This document shows positions 28,623 through 39,235 of a DNA stretch of 64,000 nt, piece by piece (position 1 is the first letter of the stretch; each line of letters begins with the position of its first letter). Source of the DNA: Acinetobacter sp. ANC 4204 (GTDB taxonomy: Bacteria > Pseudomonadota > Gammaproteobacteria > Pseudomonadales > Moraxellaceae); the NCBI RefSeq assembly GCF_002135205.1, contig NZ_NEFZ01000005.1:186001-250000 (forward strand), in the 5' to 3' direction. Made by a program: the position numbers and the translations under genes. Under the pieces are notes generated by a model. That model ran no database searches, was not told the DNA's origin, and saw only the letters and a program-made list of their open reading frames with translations.

Positions 28623-29723
28623 TTAAGACCCCGCTCGTTGTAATGTTTTCTTAATTTTGGGTGCAAGCTTTTGTTTACGAGAAAACAGTGCTGCTGCAAT
28701 CGCATAAATCACCAAAATCAGTGGATAAGCCCAAATGCCCATTTCTTCTTTGCTGACCCGAGTTTTAATGGCCATTAACGCCACAATCAGACTGGCAAAA
28801 ATCAGTAATGCTGGAAACAGCTTTAAATAACGCCCTTGACGTGGACTCACTTCAGATAAGGCTACAGCAAGCATCAATGCGACCACAATCGCAAAGGGCA
28901 CAAAAATACGCCAACCCAATTCACTCGCCACGACAGGATCATTTCGATTATCCCAAAGTTTCACAGTAGACAGTGCTTCAACATCAGCACTTTCAAACTT
29001 CGCTTCTTTATCATTTTCTAAACGTAGACGATAAGACTGAAACTCCGCTTGCGTATAACGCGGCTGTCCTGGATAAATTTCATAACGTCGACCCTGTACC
29101 AAGTCCACCACATTGGCAGGATCATTTTTAATTTCAACACGTGTGGCTTCTTTGGCCAAAATCATGACATCAGGCTTACCCTCTTTCTCAGCACGCTGAT
29201 AAAAGAAAATATCTTTGAGATTCTTGCGGTCTTCCGACAAATCACCTGCATAAATAGTATAAGGGCCAGATGAAATGAACTCTTTAGGGCGAACCAGATC
29301 AAACCCTGTTCGTACTGCCTGACTGGTGGTGAGTTGTTCAAATTGACGAACACCCCACGGCGCCATCCACAACATTAAAATTGCTTGGACAGCAAGATAA
29401 ACCACCGTAAGTGGAATCAGAAGCCGTCCTAACTGATTACGACTAACCCCACTACCATTAAGTACCGCCATTTCATGATCGACATATAAACGACCAAACA
29501 CCAGCATCAAACCAATGAAGAAGCCTAGAGGAAGTATTAGCGTTAAAAATTCAGGCAAACGATAGCCAATAATGCTAAATAAAATACCTGCATCCAAGCG
29601 ACCTTGTGCGGCTACACCAAAATACTTGATCAAACGACCGCCCATCATGATCAAGGTCAATAAGGCAATCACAACCAAGGATGTCGACACCACTTGTTTG
29701 ACCAGATAACGCCGAATAATCAA
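28623..29723 (-). CDS. lptF: LPS/LOS export permease LptF
   Basis: Partner of LptG in the LptB2FGC transporter. The 366-residue protein has the same six-helix plus jellyroll layout; the coupling segment reads GRLYVDHEMAVLNGSGVS. The start is TTG, supported by GGAAG seven bases upstream; there is no ATG before the first membrane helix. Divergently transcribed from pepA, as in E. coli (pepA-lptFG), across about 158 bases. Confidence 0.95.
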   Translation of the reverse strand: MIIRRYLVKQVVSTSLVVIALLTLIMMGGRLIKYFGVAAQGRLDAGILFSIIGYRLPEFLTLILPLGFFIGLMLVFGRLYVDHEMAVLNGSGVSRNQLGRLLIPLTVVYLAVQAILMLWMAPWGVRQFEQLTTSQAVRTGFDLVRPKEFISSGPYTIYAGDLSEDRKNLKDIFFYQRAEKEGKPDVMILAKEATRVEIKNDPANVVDLVQGRRYEIYPGQPRYTQAEFQSYRLRLENDKEAKFESADVEALSTVKLWDNRNDPVVASELGWRIFVPFAIVVALMLAVALSEVSPRQGRYLKLFPALLIFASLIVALMAIKTRVSKEEMGIWAYPLILVIYAIAAALFSRKQKLAPKIKKTLQRAGS

Positions 29724-29751
29724 ATTAATGCTTCCAAAAATAGGTGAATAA

Positions 29752-29816
29752 AAACTAGCGCTAGTTTACCCGAATAGTGAAAATATAAAACCTGTACTCT
29801 TGTTGCACTTTGCAAC
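29752..29816. promoter_or_regulatory. two palindromes in the lptF/pepA divergent region
   Basis: A perfect 16-bp palindrome AAACTAGCGCTAGTTT (29752-29767) lies about 30 bases from the lptF start. A second inverted repeat, GTTGCA-CTT-TGCAAC (29802-29816), lies about 65 bases before pepA. Both have the symmetry of dimer-binding operators. No regulator could be assigned from sequence. Confidence 0.45.
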
Positions 29817-29872
29817 TCTATTCATGTTAATGTTTCAGTGGTTTAATCATTTTCAAACTTTATAAGGCTTAA

Positions 29873-31730
<1,858 letters not shown>

Positions 31731-31762
31731 ACCTTTCCACCGTTGACATAAGGAGATGCGTA

Positions 31763-32401
31763 GTGGCATTGAATGTTGGTCCAGATTTTAAACAGCGCTG
31801 GTTAAATGTCCCTGATGCTGTTCGTCAGGCCTTTATTGATGACCTGAGTCGCGTCTGTGATGTACTCAAACCTGAAACAGGTTTACACAGTTGGATTGAA
31901 CAAGACCAACGCGCTCAAGCCGTCTCTACCCAAAAAATTGAGCAAGCCTATGCTGACCTGAAAGCACAGCTGATTGAAGAAGCGCGAATTCGTAAGCAAG
32001 AAGCGTTGGAAAAATCACTGGCAGATAAACGTGCTGCACAGGAAGCTTATGCTGAAAGCCTGAAAAAAGATGAAATTCGTCAGTTTAATGAGCAAACGCA
32101 AGCGTTGAATGTCATGCGACAAAGCGTTGATCAGGAAATTTCAAACTATACTGCACGCTATGAAAAAACACCTGAGCACGCACTGGATTATGCCAAAGCT
32201 AAGCTCAGCATTAACGATGCACAGATTTTATCTGAACTTGAAAGTGTTCGTTTACGCTTGGAACTTGAAGCGGAAACCTTAATTGAAGAATCTGTGACCG
32301 CCTACCGCAGCAAGCTGAAAGCTGCGGCACAAGAAGAAATTGATTATATTCTGAAAAACTCAAATTTCTCAGATGAGGTGGTATCCAACACTGCCGAATA
32401 A
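31763..32401 (+). CDS. coiled-coil protein of unknown function
   Basis: A 212-residue protein whose first 45 residues look globular and whose residues about 55-195 are strongly helical and rich in Glu, Ala, Lys, Gln and Arg with few Pro or Gly: a long coiled coil. There is no signal peptide or membrane helix. This composition resembles the stalk subunit b of ATP synthase, and such proteins are often mislabelled by that similarity; I would not infer that function. GTG start with AAGGAG seven bases upstream. It follows holC by 32 bases and is ended by its own terminator, so it belongs to the pepA-holC transcript. Confidence 0.8.
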   Translation: MALNVGPDFKQRWLNVPDAVRQAFIDDLSRVCDVLKPETGLHSWIEQDQRAQAVSTQKIEQAYADLKAQLIEEARIRKQEALEKSLADKRAAQEAYAESLKKDEIRQFNEQTQALNVMRQSVDQEISNYTARYEKTPEHALDYAKAKLSINDAQILSELESVRLRLELEAETLIEESVTAYRSKLKAAAQEEIDYILKNSNFSDEVVSNTAE

Positions 32402-32417
32402 GTGACCCATTCATGTA

Positions 32418-32441
32418 AACTCACTTCGGTGAGTTTCTTTA
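32418..32441 (+). terminator. rho-independent terminator of the pepA-holC unit
   Basis: AAACTCAC, TTCG tetraloop, GTGAGTTT followed by CTTTAT. The U-run is short but the stem and loop are canonical. Confidence 0.75.
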
Positions 32442-32473
32442 TATGTATGCATCACGCTCTCCATTGTTAGTCG

Positions 32474-33022
32474 TTAAGCGAATACCCCGACCATGAACGA
32501 TAAAGTGTTACCCACACCATAACCAATCGCCAACAAACTGGTGATCCAAATCAAACCACCTGTGACGTTGTACCACATAAAACTACTCAAACTCATATGT
32601 CCTGCACCTGCTGCAAAAGGAGCAAATGAACGGACAAAAGGAATGAAACGTGCTACTAAAATGGTTTTACCACCATGCTTTAGGAAGTACTGATTGGTTT
32701 TCACCATATATTCAGGTTTCAACCAACGTGAATGTTGATGTGCAAACTTGAAGCCTAGTTTTTGGCCCGTATAATAATTGACACTATAGCCCAATACCGC
32801 AGCAATAATCATCAAAATACCCATAGTATGGATGTGAATTAAATCTGAGCTTGAACACAGTGCACCAATGGCAATTAATAAACTGTCACCAGGCAAAAAG
32901 AACATAAAAACGAAACCCGTTTCTGCAAAAATAATCAGAAAAAGAATCGCATAAATCCAAAGGCCGTATTCTGCAAGCAGTACGGGCAATAATTGTTCTA
33001 GATGGAGAAAAAAATCAATCAT
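32474..33022 (-). CDS. DedA-family (VTT domain) membrane protein
   Basis: Integral membrane protein of 182 residues in the DedA/VTT family, members of which act as undecaprenyl-phosphate or phospholipid scramblases and support proton-motive force. Visible family marks are the re-entrant segment ETGFVFMFFLPGDSLLIAIGAL and the motif ARFIPFVRSFAPFAAG with its essential arginines. The ATG at 33022 was preferred over a frame starting six codons earlier. Slightly shorter than E. coli DedA (219), but all core helices are present. Confidence 0.88.
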   Translation of the reverse strand: MIDFFLHLEQLLPVLLAEYGLWIYAILFLIIFAETGFVFMFFLPGDSLLIAIGALCSSSDLIHIHTMGILMIIAAVLGYSVNYYTGQKLGFKFAHQHSRWLKPEYMVKTNQYFLKHGGKTILVARFIPFVRSFAPFAAGAGHMSLSSFMWYNVTGGLIWITSLLAIGYGVGNTLSFMVGVFA

Positions 33023-33092
33023 TGTCACGTATCCGTGCAATAAACTGCGTACTATCTTTCATCATACTCAATTGCTTACCTATTCATTTCAA

Positions 33093-33127
33093 AAGAAAAA
33101 CTCCCTCATTTTGGCAAAATAGGGAGC
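33093..33127 (-). terminator. terminator of the nrdR-ribD-ribE operon
   Basis: On the minus strand CTCCCT...AGGGAG encloses an inner ATTTT/AAAAT stem with one bulge, followed by TTTTTCTTTT. It lies about 40 bases after the ribE stop. Confidence 0.75.
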
Positions 33128-33167
33128 TCATCTTTTGTCTATTCTTGCTGCAATCTAAACGATTTTT

Positions 33168-33827
33168 CTATTTCAAGAAACCATTTTGTGCCAAAAAGTC
33201 TAAACTAATTTTAGATTGTGGGGTAGTTTCAGCTGCTTTATTACCCATCATCAGGCGTTCGATGTAGCGTGCTAACACATCTACTTCAAGGTTCACTTTA
33301 CTGCCTGACTTCCACGTTGCAATATTGGTTCGTTCCGCCGTATGCGGAATTAAATTGAGACTCAAAATATGCCCACGTAAATGGTTAATGGTCAAACTAA
33401 TGCCATCAACTGTAATCGAACCCTTTTCTGCCAAATAACGGGCAATTTCAGGCGGTGCTGTGACTTCAAAATACAGCGAGCGTGCATCTTCACGTACAAT
33501 GGTAATTTCACCCACCGCATCGACATGCCCTGACACAATGTGTCCACCAAAGCGTGTGGTTGGCAACATCGCCTTTTCTACATTGACCCGTTGCCCCACT
33601 TTCCAACCACCCAGTGTGGTTCGGTTCAGACTTTCACGCGAAACATCTGCAGCATACCAATGCTCCCCCCAATCAATTACCGTGAGGCAAATACCGTTAG
33701 TGGCAATCGAGTCACCTAAATGTACATCTGACATATCGAGGTCAGTACCAATGCGTAAACGCACGTCACCACCGACATTTTGCAGGCTTTCAACAGTGCC
33801 TAGACTTTCAATGATTCCTGTAAACAT
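33168..33827 (-). CDS. ribE: riboflavin synthase, alpha subunit
   Basis: Dismutates two molecules of 6,7-dimethyl-8-ribityllumazine to riboflavin. Two lumazine-binding barrels are visible as internal repeats: MFTGIIESLGTVESL...GDSIATNGICLTV and GGHIVSGHVDAVGEI...GSITVDGISLTI. Length 219 fits. It is the last gene of a minus-strand operon with ribD, from which it is separated by an inserted methyltransferase gene. No FMN riboswitch was seen upstream. Confidence 0.96.
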   Translation of the reverse strand: MFTGIIESLGTVESLQNVGGDVRLRIGTDLDMSDVHLGDSIATNGICLTVIDWGEHWYAADVSRESLNRTTLGGWKVGQRVNVEKAMLPTTRFGGHIVSGHVDAVGEITIVREDARSLYFEVTAPPEIARYLAEKGSITVDGISLTINHLRGHILSLNLIPHTAERTNIATWKSGSKVNLEVDVLARYIERLMMGNKAAETTPQSKISLDFLAQNGFLK

Positions 33828-33850
33828 GACTTATTTTTACCTCAATCTTC

Positions 33851-35143
33851 TTACCACAGTGCCAACTGCGTGGTGACTCCAGATGTATCGACCCCGCCCA
33901 ATTCTGCATAATGGTATAATTGCCCAAGTAACTGTCGAATTGGTGGCCCTGACTTGGCATGGGTATCGGTGATCACAATAAACTCTAACACACGTGCGCG
34001 CTCCGACTGGCGTTGCTTACTCACGCGATAACGAGGTACATCTTGTGTCAATAAAGTCACTCGTCCACGCTCTAGATTCGCCTTGAGCAAATCACCTGCT
34101 TCAATATTACCATCGGTTGAATAGCTGGTTAAAATGTAACGTGCATTGATGGTCGAAAGTAACTTCTCATAAGCTTCTTTGGCATACTTAGAAGAGTTAT
34201 ATGGGCTCGGACGTTCTTTACGCCATGCACGGTCGATCCCGCTTTTAAAGCCTTTGGTGTCAGGGGTTGGTAAATCAACCTGATCCCATAGCGTTAAAGC
34301 ATTCAACACATGATAATTACTGCTGTAGGCATGCTGGTTATAGGGTGGGTCTAAATACGCCACATCGACCTCAAAACCACTCATTTGATTGGCCAAATGT
34401 TGTGCATCGACACACCACATTTCCGCCGCAGGTTTTTTCGGGTCACCCACTTCACAAAAACGGCTCGGCGTTAACCAAAGCAAGGACTCAATCCGCTCTA
34501 ACGCTGTTTGAGTTTTACCCCCCCAACCGTGGTGGAAGCTTTTAAAGACGCCTGAAGTATTGCTAACAAAACTAGCAGAGTACAGTAGCGGCGCCAACAG
34601 TGCTGACATTTCCACATCATCAATAGCACCCTGTGCTTGCCAAGTCGCAATTTGCTGACGAATTGCATCAATACGCATGCCGTTGCGACGCTTAAAGAAC
34701 AAACGGTCACGGCTCGGATCATAAATTTCATCATTACGCGGACACAGATTATGCGTCACCCAGCCTTTCACTTCAGGCAGGCGATTTAAATAATCAATGG
34801 CTTTTTGATAGCCACCCAACTCTTTAAATGCAGGTGCATCAACGCAAGATAACACGGCATTATTCAGAGCATGGCTATACGGTTCCCAGTCATTGGCAAT
34901 CACCCGATAACCATTTTGGCGTGCCAAACGTGAGACTACACCTGAGCCTGCAAAGAAGTCTGCAAAAATAGGCGCACGACCATCTGTACGGTTTAACGTT
35001 CCAGTACTCTCAAGTGCTTCTAAAATCAGATGCAACAGACGGCGCTTATTCCCCAAATAAGGAACAAGTTGATGAAATAGGTATTCATCTGTAGTACGTG
35101 CCGCATGACGACGTTTATGATAAACCGTAGACTCTGAACTCAT
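33851..35143 (-). CDS. aamA: orphan DNA adenine-N6 methyltransferase, D12 class (AamA-like)
   Basis: A 430-residue methyltransferase with motifs in alpha order: an N-terminal YLGNKRRLL (SAM-binding motif X), FADFFAGSGVVSRLA (motif I, FxGxG) at about 65-80, and the catalytic DVAYLDPPYNQH (motif IV) at about 273-284. No restriction endonuclease gene adjoins. From memory, an A. baumannii orthologue in the same context (AamA) is reported to methylate adenine in GAATTC; I could not check this. Its start overlaps the ribD stop by four bases (ATGA), so it is translated with the riboflavin genes. Several GAATTC sites occur in this window. Confidence 0.8.
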   Translation of the reverse strand: MSSESTVYHKRRHAARTTDEYLFHQLVPYLGNKRRLLHLILEALESTGTLNRTDGRAPIFADFFAGSGVVSRLARQNGYRVIANDWEPYSHALNNAVLSCVDAPAFKELGGYQKAIDYLNRLPEVKGWVTHNLCPRNDEIYDPSRDRLFFKRRNGMRIDAIRQQIATWQAQGAIDDVEMSALLAPLLYSASFVSNTSGVFKSFHHGWGGKTQTALERIESLLWLTPSRFCEVGDPKKPAAEMWCVDAQHLANQMSGFEVDVAYLDPPYNQHAYSSNYHVLNALTLWDQVDLPTPDTKGFKSGIDRAWRKERPSPYNSSKYAKEAYEKLLSTINARYILTSYSTDGNIEAGDLLKANLERGRVTLLTQDVPRYRVSKQRQSERARVLEFIVITDTHAKSGPPIRQLLGQLYHYAELGGVDTSGVTTQLALW

Positions 35144-36243
35144 AATGACTCTTGAGATGGAATAAGCGTTAAGCGCACATCATCACCCAATCGGGTAACA
35201 TCCAGCAGCTTAAAGCGGAGTTGCTCTGCCATCTGAGAAAACTCAGCATTGAACATTGCACGTGCAGACTGACCCAATAAGGTCGGTGCTACATAACTAA
35301 TCATTTCATCAACCAACTTTTCTTGTAAAAAAGCCGTCGATAACGTTGCACCTGCTTCAACCATGACATCATAAATCTGATGTGATTGAACCAACTGCTT
35401 TAATAACTGATCTAAAGGCTGTACAGCAAACTGCAGCACGCCTAAATCGGCTAATGCTTGACGATAAGGCCCCATCACCATCACGGTATCAGGTTGTTGT
35501 AGGATCTGAGCAGTCAAAGGTAGACGTCCTTGACGATCTAAGATCAGACGTTTTGGCTGTATCACAGTATTAATATCAGCTACACCCTGAAGTTCTCTCA
35601 CATTGAGTTGAGGATCATCGGCCAATATCGTTTCAATCCCCGTGATCACGACGCCAGAAATGGCACGAAAATGCTGAACATCTAAACGTGCTGCTGAGCC
35701 TGTAATCCATTTTGACTCACCCGACGCCATCGCGGTTCGACCATCTAAACTAGAAGCAACTTTTAAACGCACATAGGGCATGCCTGTTGCCATCGCTTTT
35801 AAAAAACCCGAATTCAACTGATGCGCTTCGGCTTGGCAAGTACCAACCTCAACCTCAATACCTGCTTCTTCTAAAATTTGAACGCCTTTACCTGCCACTA
35901 AGGGATTGGGATCTGGACAGGCAATCACAACACGTGCCACCCCTGCCTCAACCAAACCTTTAGCACATGGCGGTGTACGCCCATAATGCGCGCACGGTTC
36001 TAAGGTCACATAAGCGGTTGCACCCCGAGTCTGTTCGCCCGCTTCACGCATGGCAAAAACTTCTGCATGGGGTTGACCTGCTTTAGGATGATAACCTGTG
36101 CCTAGTAACTGTCCATTTTTGACAATGACACAGCCTACATTTGGATTTGGTTTAGTGCTGTATTGACCTTGCATTGCTAAAGCAATCGCTTGTTTCATCC
36201 AAGCTTGGTCAGCTTGTAAAGAACTGGACTGTAATTCAGACAT
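35140..36243 (-). CDS. ribD: bifunctional riboflavin deaminase/reductase RibD
   Basis: Catalyses two steps from GTP-derived pyrimidine to the ribitylamino product. The N-terminal zinc deaminase domain has HAEVFAM and PCAHYGRTPPC; the C-terminal reductase domain begins near residue 150 (PYVRLKVASSLDGRTAM) and has an NADPH-binding pattern. Length 367 is normal. It lies 14 bases after nrdR and overlaps the methyltransferase start, in the common nrdR-ribD order. Confidence 0.96.
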   Translation of the reverse strand: MSELQSSSLQADQAWMKQAIALAMQGQYSTKPNPNVGCVIVKNGQLLGTGYHPKAGQPHAEVFAMREAGEQTRGATAYVTLEPCAHYGRTPPCAKGLVEAGVARVVIACPDPNPLVAGKGVQILEEAGIEVEVGTCQAEAHQLNSGFLKAMATGMPYVRLKVASSLDGRTAMASGESKWITGSAARLDVQHFRAISGVVITGIETILADDPQLNVRELQGVADINTVIQPKRLILDRQGRLPLTAQILQQPDTVMVMGPYRQALADLGVLQFAVQPLDQLLKQLVQSHQIYDVMVEAGATLSTAFLQEKLVDEMISYVAPTLLGQSARAMFNAEFSQMAEQLRFKLLDVTRLGDDVRLTLIPSQESL

Positions 36244-36257
36244 GGATGAAAACTCGA

Positions 36258-36716
36258 TTAATGTTCACGTTGTTGCATTTGTTCAATTTGATGACGAAAT
36301 GCATCCACATCTTGGAAATCTTGATAGACTGATGCAAAACGCACATAGGCAACATGATCCAGTGCAAATAAAGCCTGCATCACAATTTCACCAATGGTGC
36401 GAGACTTTACATCGCGCTCACCTAAACGGCGAATTTGCAGTTGAATATCACTCAAAACGGTTTCAATCTGCTCTTGGGTCACTGGACGCTTTTGTAAAGC
36501 ATGCATCAAGGAACGACGCAGTTTTGCTTCATCAAAAGGTTCACTTTTTCCATCAGACTTAAGCACACGAGGCATAACCACTTCATAACTTTCAAAAGTT
36601 GTGAATCGTTCACCGCAACCAATACATTCTCGACGACGGCGGATTTGACAACCCTCAGCGGCCAAACGGGAGTCGATCACTTTACTGTCTTCAGCGTTGC
36701 AAAATGGACAATGCAT
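36258..36716 (-). CDS. nrdR: transcriptional repressor NrdR
   Basis: Nucleotide-sensing repressor of ribonucleotide reductase genes. The N-terminal zinc ribbon is MHCPFC...CIGCGERF (two CxxC pairs) and an ATP-cone follows ([20 protein letters not shown]). 152 residues. The ATG at 36716 is used because the zinc ribbon must start with MHCPFC. It heads the operon with ribD, the methyltransferase and ribE. Confidence 0.96.
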   Translation of the reverse strand: MHCPFCNAEDSKVIDSRLAAEGCQIRRRRECIGCGERFTTFESYEVVMPRVLKSDGKSEPFDEAKLRRSLMHALQKRPVTQEQIETVLSDIQLQIRRLGERDVKSRTIGEIVMQALFALDHVAYVRFASVYQDFQDVDAFRHQIEQMQQREH

Positions 36717-36796
36717 AGTGGTTAAATTGAACAAATTTGAATGGATTTAAAGTGTAGCAAAAATTCTGTGTTTTGTAGAGTTTTACGCTAGATATA

Positions 36797-36824
36797 GAAA
36801 AAAAACAGCCCTTTCGGGCTGTTT
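36797..36824 (-). terminator. rho-independent terminator of glnK-amtB
   Basis: AAACAGCCC, short loop, GGGCTGTTT with an A tract on the plus strand that becomes a T tract on the minus strand. About 45 bases after the amtB stop. Confidence 0.85.
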
Positions 36825-36867
36825 CACACAATATATTGATTATACTGTTTATTTATTATTCTATTGC

Positions 36868-38271
36868 TTAGTCAACACGTTCACCATGTTGGCTCAAGTC
36901 TAGACCCATGCGCTCATCATCAGATTCAACACGAATTCCAATCACAAGGTCAATCACTTTTAAAATGATGAAAGTTAATACTGCTGAGTACGCAATTGTT
37001 GCTAATACGCCTTCAACTTGAACCCAAAGTTGATGCATGATATCCGTCGGTGCTTTATCACCCATGATGAAATCGCTAGCAAAGAAGGCCGTTAAAATTG
37101 CACCCACGATACCACCCACACCATGTAGACCAAAGGCATCCAAAGAATCATCTGCTTTTAATATACGTTTCAATCCGCTAATGCCCCAGAAGCACACTAC
37201 ACCACCAATAAGACCCATAGCTAGCGCGCCACCTACAGTGACAAAACCTGCTGCTGGTGTAATCACCACAAGACCAGCAACTGCACCTGATGCAGCGCCT
37301 AAAACAGAACCTTTACCACGCGCAACTTTTTCAGTAATTAACCAAGAAATTGCTGCTGCAGCCGCTGCGACTTGAGTCACAAGTAATGCATAACCTGCAG
37401 AACCGTTTGCACCCAATGCAGAACCACCGTTAAAGCCAAACCAACCTACCCAAAGTAAGCTTGCACCGACCACGGTTAAAGCCAAATTGTGCGGAGCCAT
37501 TGATTCACGACCCAAGCCCATACGCTTACCGAGCATATACGCTGCAACTAGACCCGCTACACCTGAGTTAATATGAACAACCGTACCGCCTGCAAAGTCT
37601 AGAGCACCATCATGACCTAACCAACCGCCACCCCATACCCAGTGGGTAATGGGTGCGTAGACCACCACAACCCAAATCGCAGTGAATGCAACAAACGCGC
37701 CGAATTTCATACGTTCAGCAATTGAACCACTGATAATTGCAACCGTGATGATGGCAAAGGTCATTTGGAAAATGACGAATAAAATCTCAGGAATTGTCCC
37801 CGTTAACGCATCGGTAGTAATGCCTGTCAACATGAACTTATCTAAACCACCGATAAAGGCATTGCCTTCACCAAATGCTAAAGTATAGCCAATTACAACC
37901 CATGCAATACTTACTACAGCTGCAGCTACAAAGCTATGCGCCATCGTACTTAAAACGTTTTTCTTACGAACCATACCGCCGTAGAACAACGCTAAACCAG
38001 GAATAGTCATCAGTAAAACGAGTGCCGTAGAAACTAAAATCCACGCTGTATCACCTGTATCTAATTTTGGTTCTTCTTCTGCAGGTGCTGGCGCTTCTAC
38101 TGAGGCAGTAACGGCTTCTACCGCTTGTGCTGCTGGGGCAGCAACATCCGTTGTTTCAACCACTGTGACTTGTTCTGATGGAGTTGGCGCTGTTGCCGCT
38201 TCTTCAGCCCATGCAACAGAGCCACCTAAAAGTGCGCTAGATAAACCCAACGCGAATAGCATCTTTTTCAT
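36868..38271 (-). CDS. amtB: ammonium transporter AmtB
   Basis: Trimeric ammonium channel of the inner membrane. Eleven hydrophobic helices follow residue 75; landmarks include GLALFYGGMVRKKNVLSTM, DFAGGTVVHINSGVAGLVAA and the C-terminal FGLHGVGGIVGAI with the second pore His. The N-terminus has a signal peptide (cleaved near WAEEA), then an Ala/Pro/Glu-rich linker of roughly 50 residues before the first helix, much longer than in the E. coli protein. It follows glnK by 59 bases, the standard pair. Confidence 0.96.
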   Translation of the reverse strand: MKKMLFALGLSSALLGGSVAWAEEAATAPTPSEQVTVVETTDVAAPAAQAVEAVTASVEAPAPAEEEPKLDTGDTAWILVSTALVLLMTIPGLALFYGGMVRKKNVLSTMAHSFVAAAVVSIAWVVIGYTLAFGEGNAFIGGLDKFMLTGITTDALTGTIPEILFVIFQMTFAIITVAIISGSIAERMKFGAFVAFTAIWVVVVYAPITHWVWGGGWLGHDGALDFAGGTVVHINSGVAGLVAAYMLGKRMGLGRESMAPHNLALTVVGASLLWVGWFGFNGGSALGANGSAGYALLVTQVAAAAAAISWLITEKVARGKGSVLGAASGAVAGLVVITPAAGFVTVGGALAMGLIGGVVCFWGISGLKRILKADDSLDAFGLHGVGGIVGAILTAFFASDFIMGDKAPTDIMHQLWVQVEGVLATIAYSAVLTFIILKVIDLVIGIRVESDDERMGLDLSQHGERVD

Positions 38272-38330
38272 TCGTATCCCCCAACCTAATTTGTGCGAGT
38301 TATGTGTTACTCAGCAAACTTCATGCCAAA

Positions 38331-38705
<375 letters not shown>

Positions 38706-38710
38706 TTATG

Positions 38711-38726
38711 TTCAAATTTCATGCCA
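38711..38726 (-). promoter_or_regulatory. possible sigma-54 promoter of glnK
   Basis: On the minus strand TGGCATG-AAAT-TTGAA. The sigma-54 consensus is TGGCAC-N5-TTGC; the -24 GG is present and the spacing to the -12 element is right, but the -12 dinucleotide is GA rather than GC. The start would give a leader of about 30 bases. Confidence 0.45.
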
Positions 38727-38943
38727 AAAATTCTTAGGTTGGGGGAGAAAGAAAGTCTGACATGAGTTTTCTTTATACCCTATTCTATACATTTAAATGC
38801 GTTTTGAGCTTCAAAATTCAGGTTTTTTAGTCGAAGATTTAGAATTTTTTACAATCCATGAAATCATATTTCATCTGAAAGGCTATAGAGTCAGAAGCAG
38901 CAATGGTACACTGCTGTCACTTCTCCAACCCATGGATATAGAA

Positions 38944-39171
38944 ATGATCGAAACTTTATTACAAGCCATACTGGAACAAGTCGACCAACCTAAAAAAGAC
39001 TTAGAACACAATCTTCGAGCATTATTAAACGAAGCAGTCACCAAAATGGATTTAGTCTCAAAAGATGAAATTGAACGTCAACGAACTGCACTAGACAATG
39101 CAAATTTACGCTTAACTGAATTACTTGCACAGGTTGAAGCATTAGAACTACGCATTCAGAACAAAAAATAA
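38944..39171 (+). CDS. ubiK: ubiquinone biosynthesis accessory factor UbiK (YqiC/BMFP family)
   Basis: Small coiled-coil protein that binds UbiJ and helps ubiquinone synthesis; the older name refers to membrane fusogenic activity. The C-terminal family core is NEAVTKMDLVSKDEIERQRTAL followed by a heptad repeat (LRLTELLAQVEALELRI). With the start at 38944 it has 75 residues, near the family norm, with GGA seven bases upstream. In-frame ATGs at 38932 and 38797 would give 79 or 124 residues; the longest adds a segment with no family resemblance. The glnK/ubiK/comM neighbourhood is as in P. aeruginosa. Confidence 0.82.
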   Translation: MIETLLQAILEQVDQPKKDLEHNLRALLNEAVTKMDLVSKDEIERQRTALDNANLRLTELLAQVEALELRIQNKK

Positions 39172-39219
39172 GCACCTGCTTGGTGCAACAGAAGACACTA
39201 ACGAATTAAAATAATGCAC

Positions 39220-39225
39220 TATAAT
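39220..39225 (+). promoter_or_regulatory. consensus TATAAT immediately upstream of comM
   Basis: A perfect -10 hexamer ends 10 bases before the comM ATG at 39236, so transcription would begin at about 39232 and the mRNA would be nearly leaderless. No good -35 element was found at 16-18 bases upstream. Confidence 0.4.
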
Positions 39226-39235
39226 GGAACAAAAT

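Noticed and set aside
31763..32401. Naming the coiled-coil protein as ATP synthase subunit b
   Set aside because: No membrane anchor, no atp genes nearby; similarity is only compositional.
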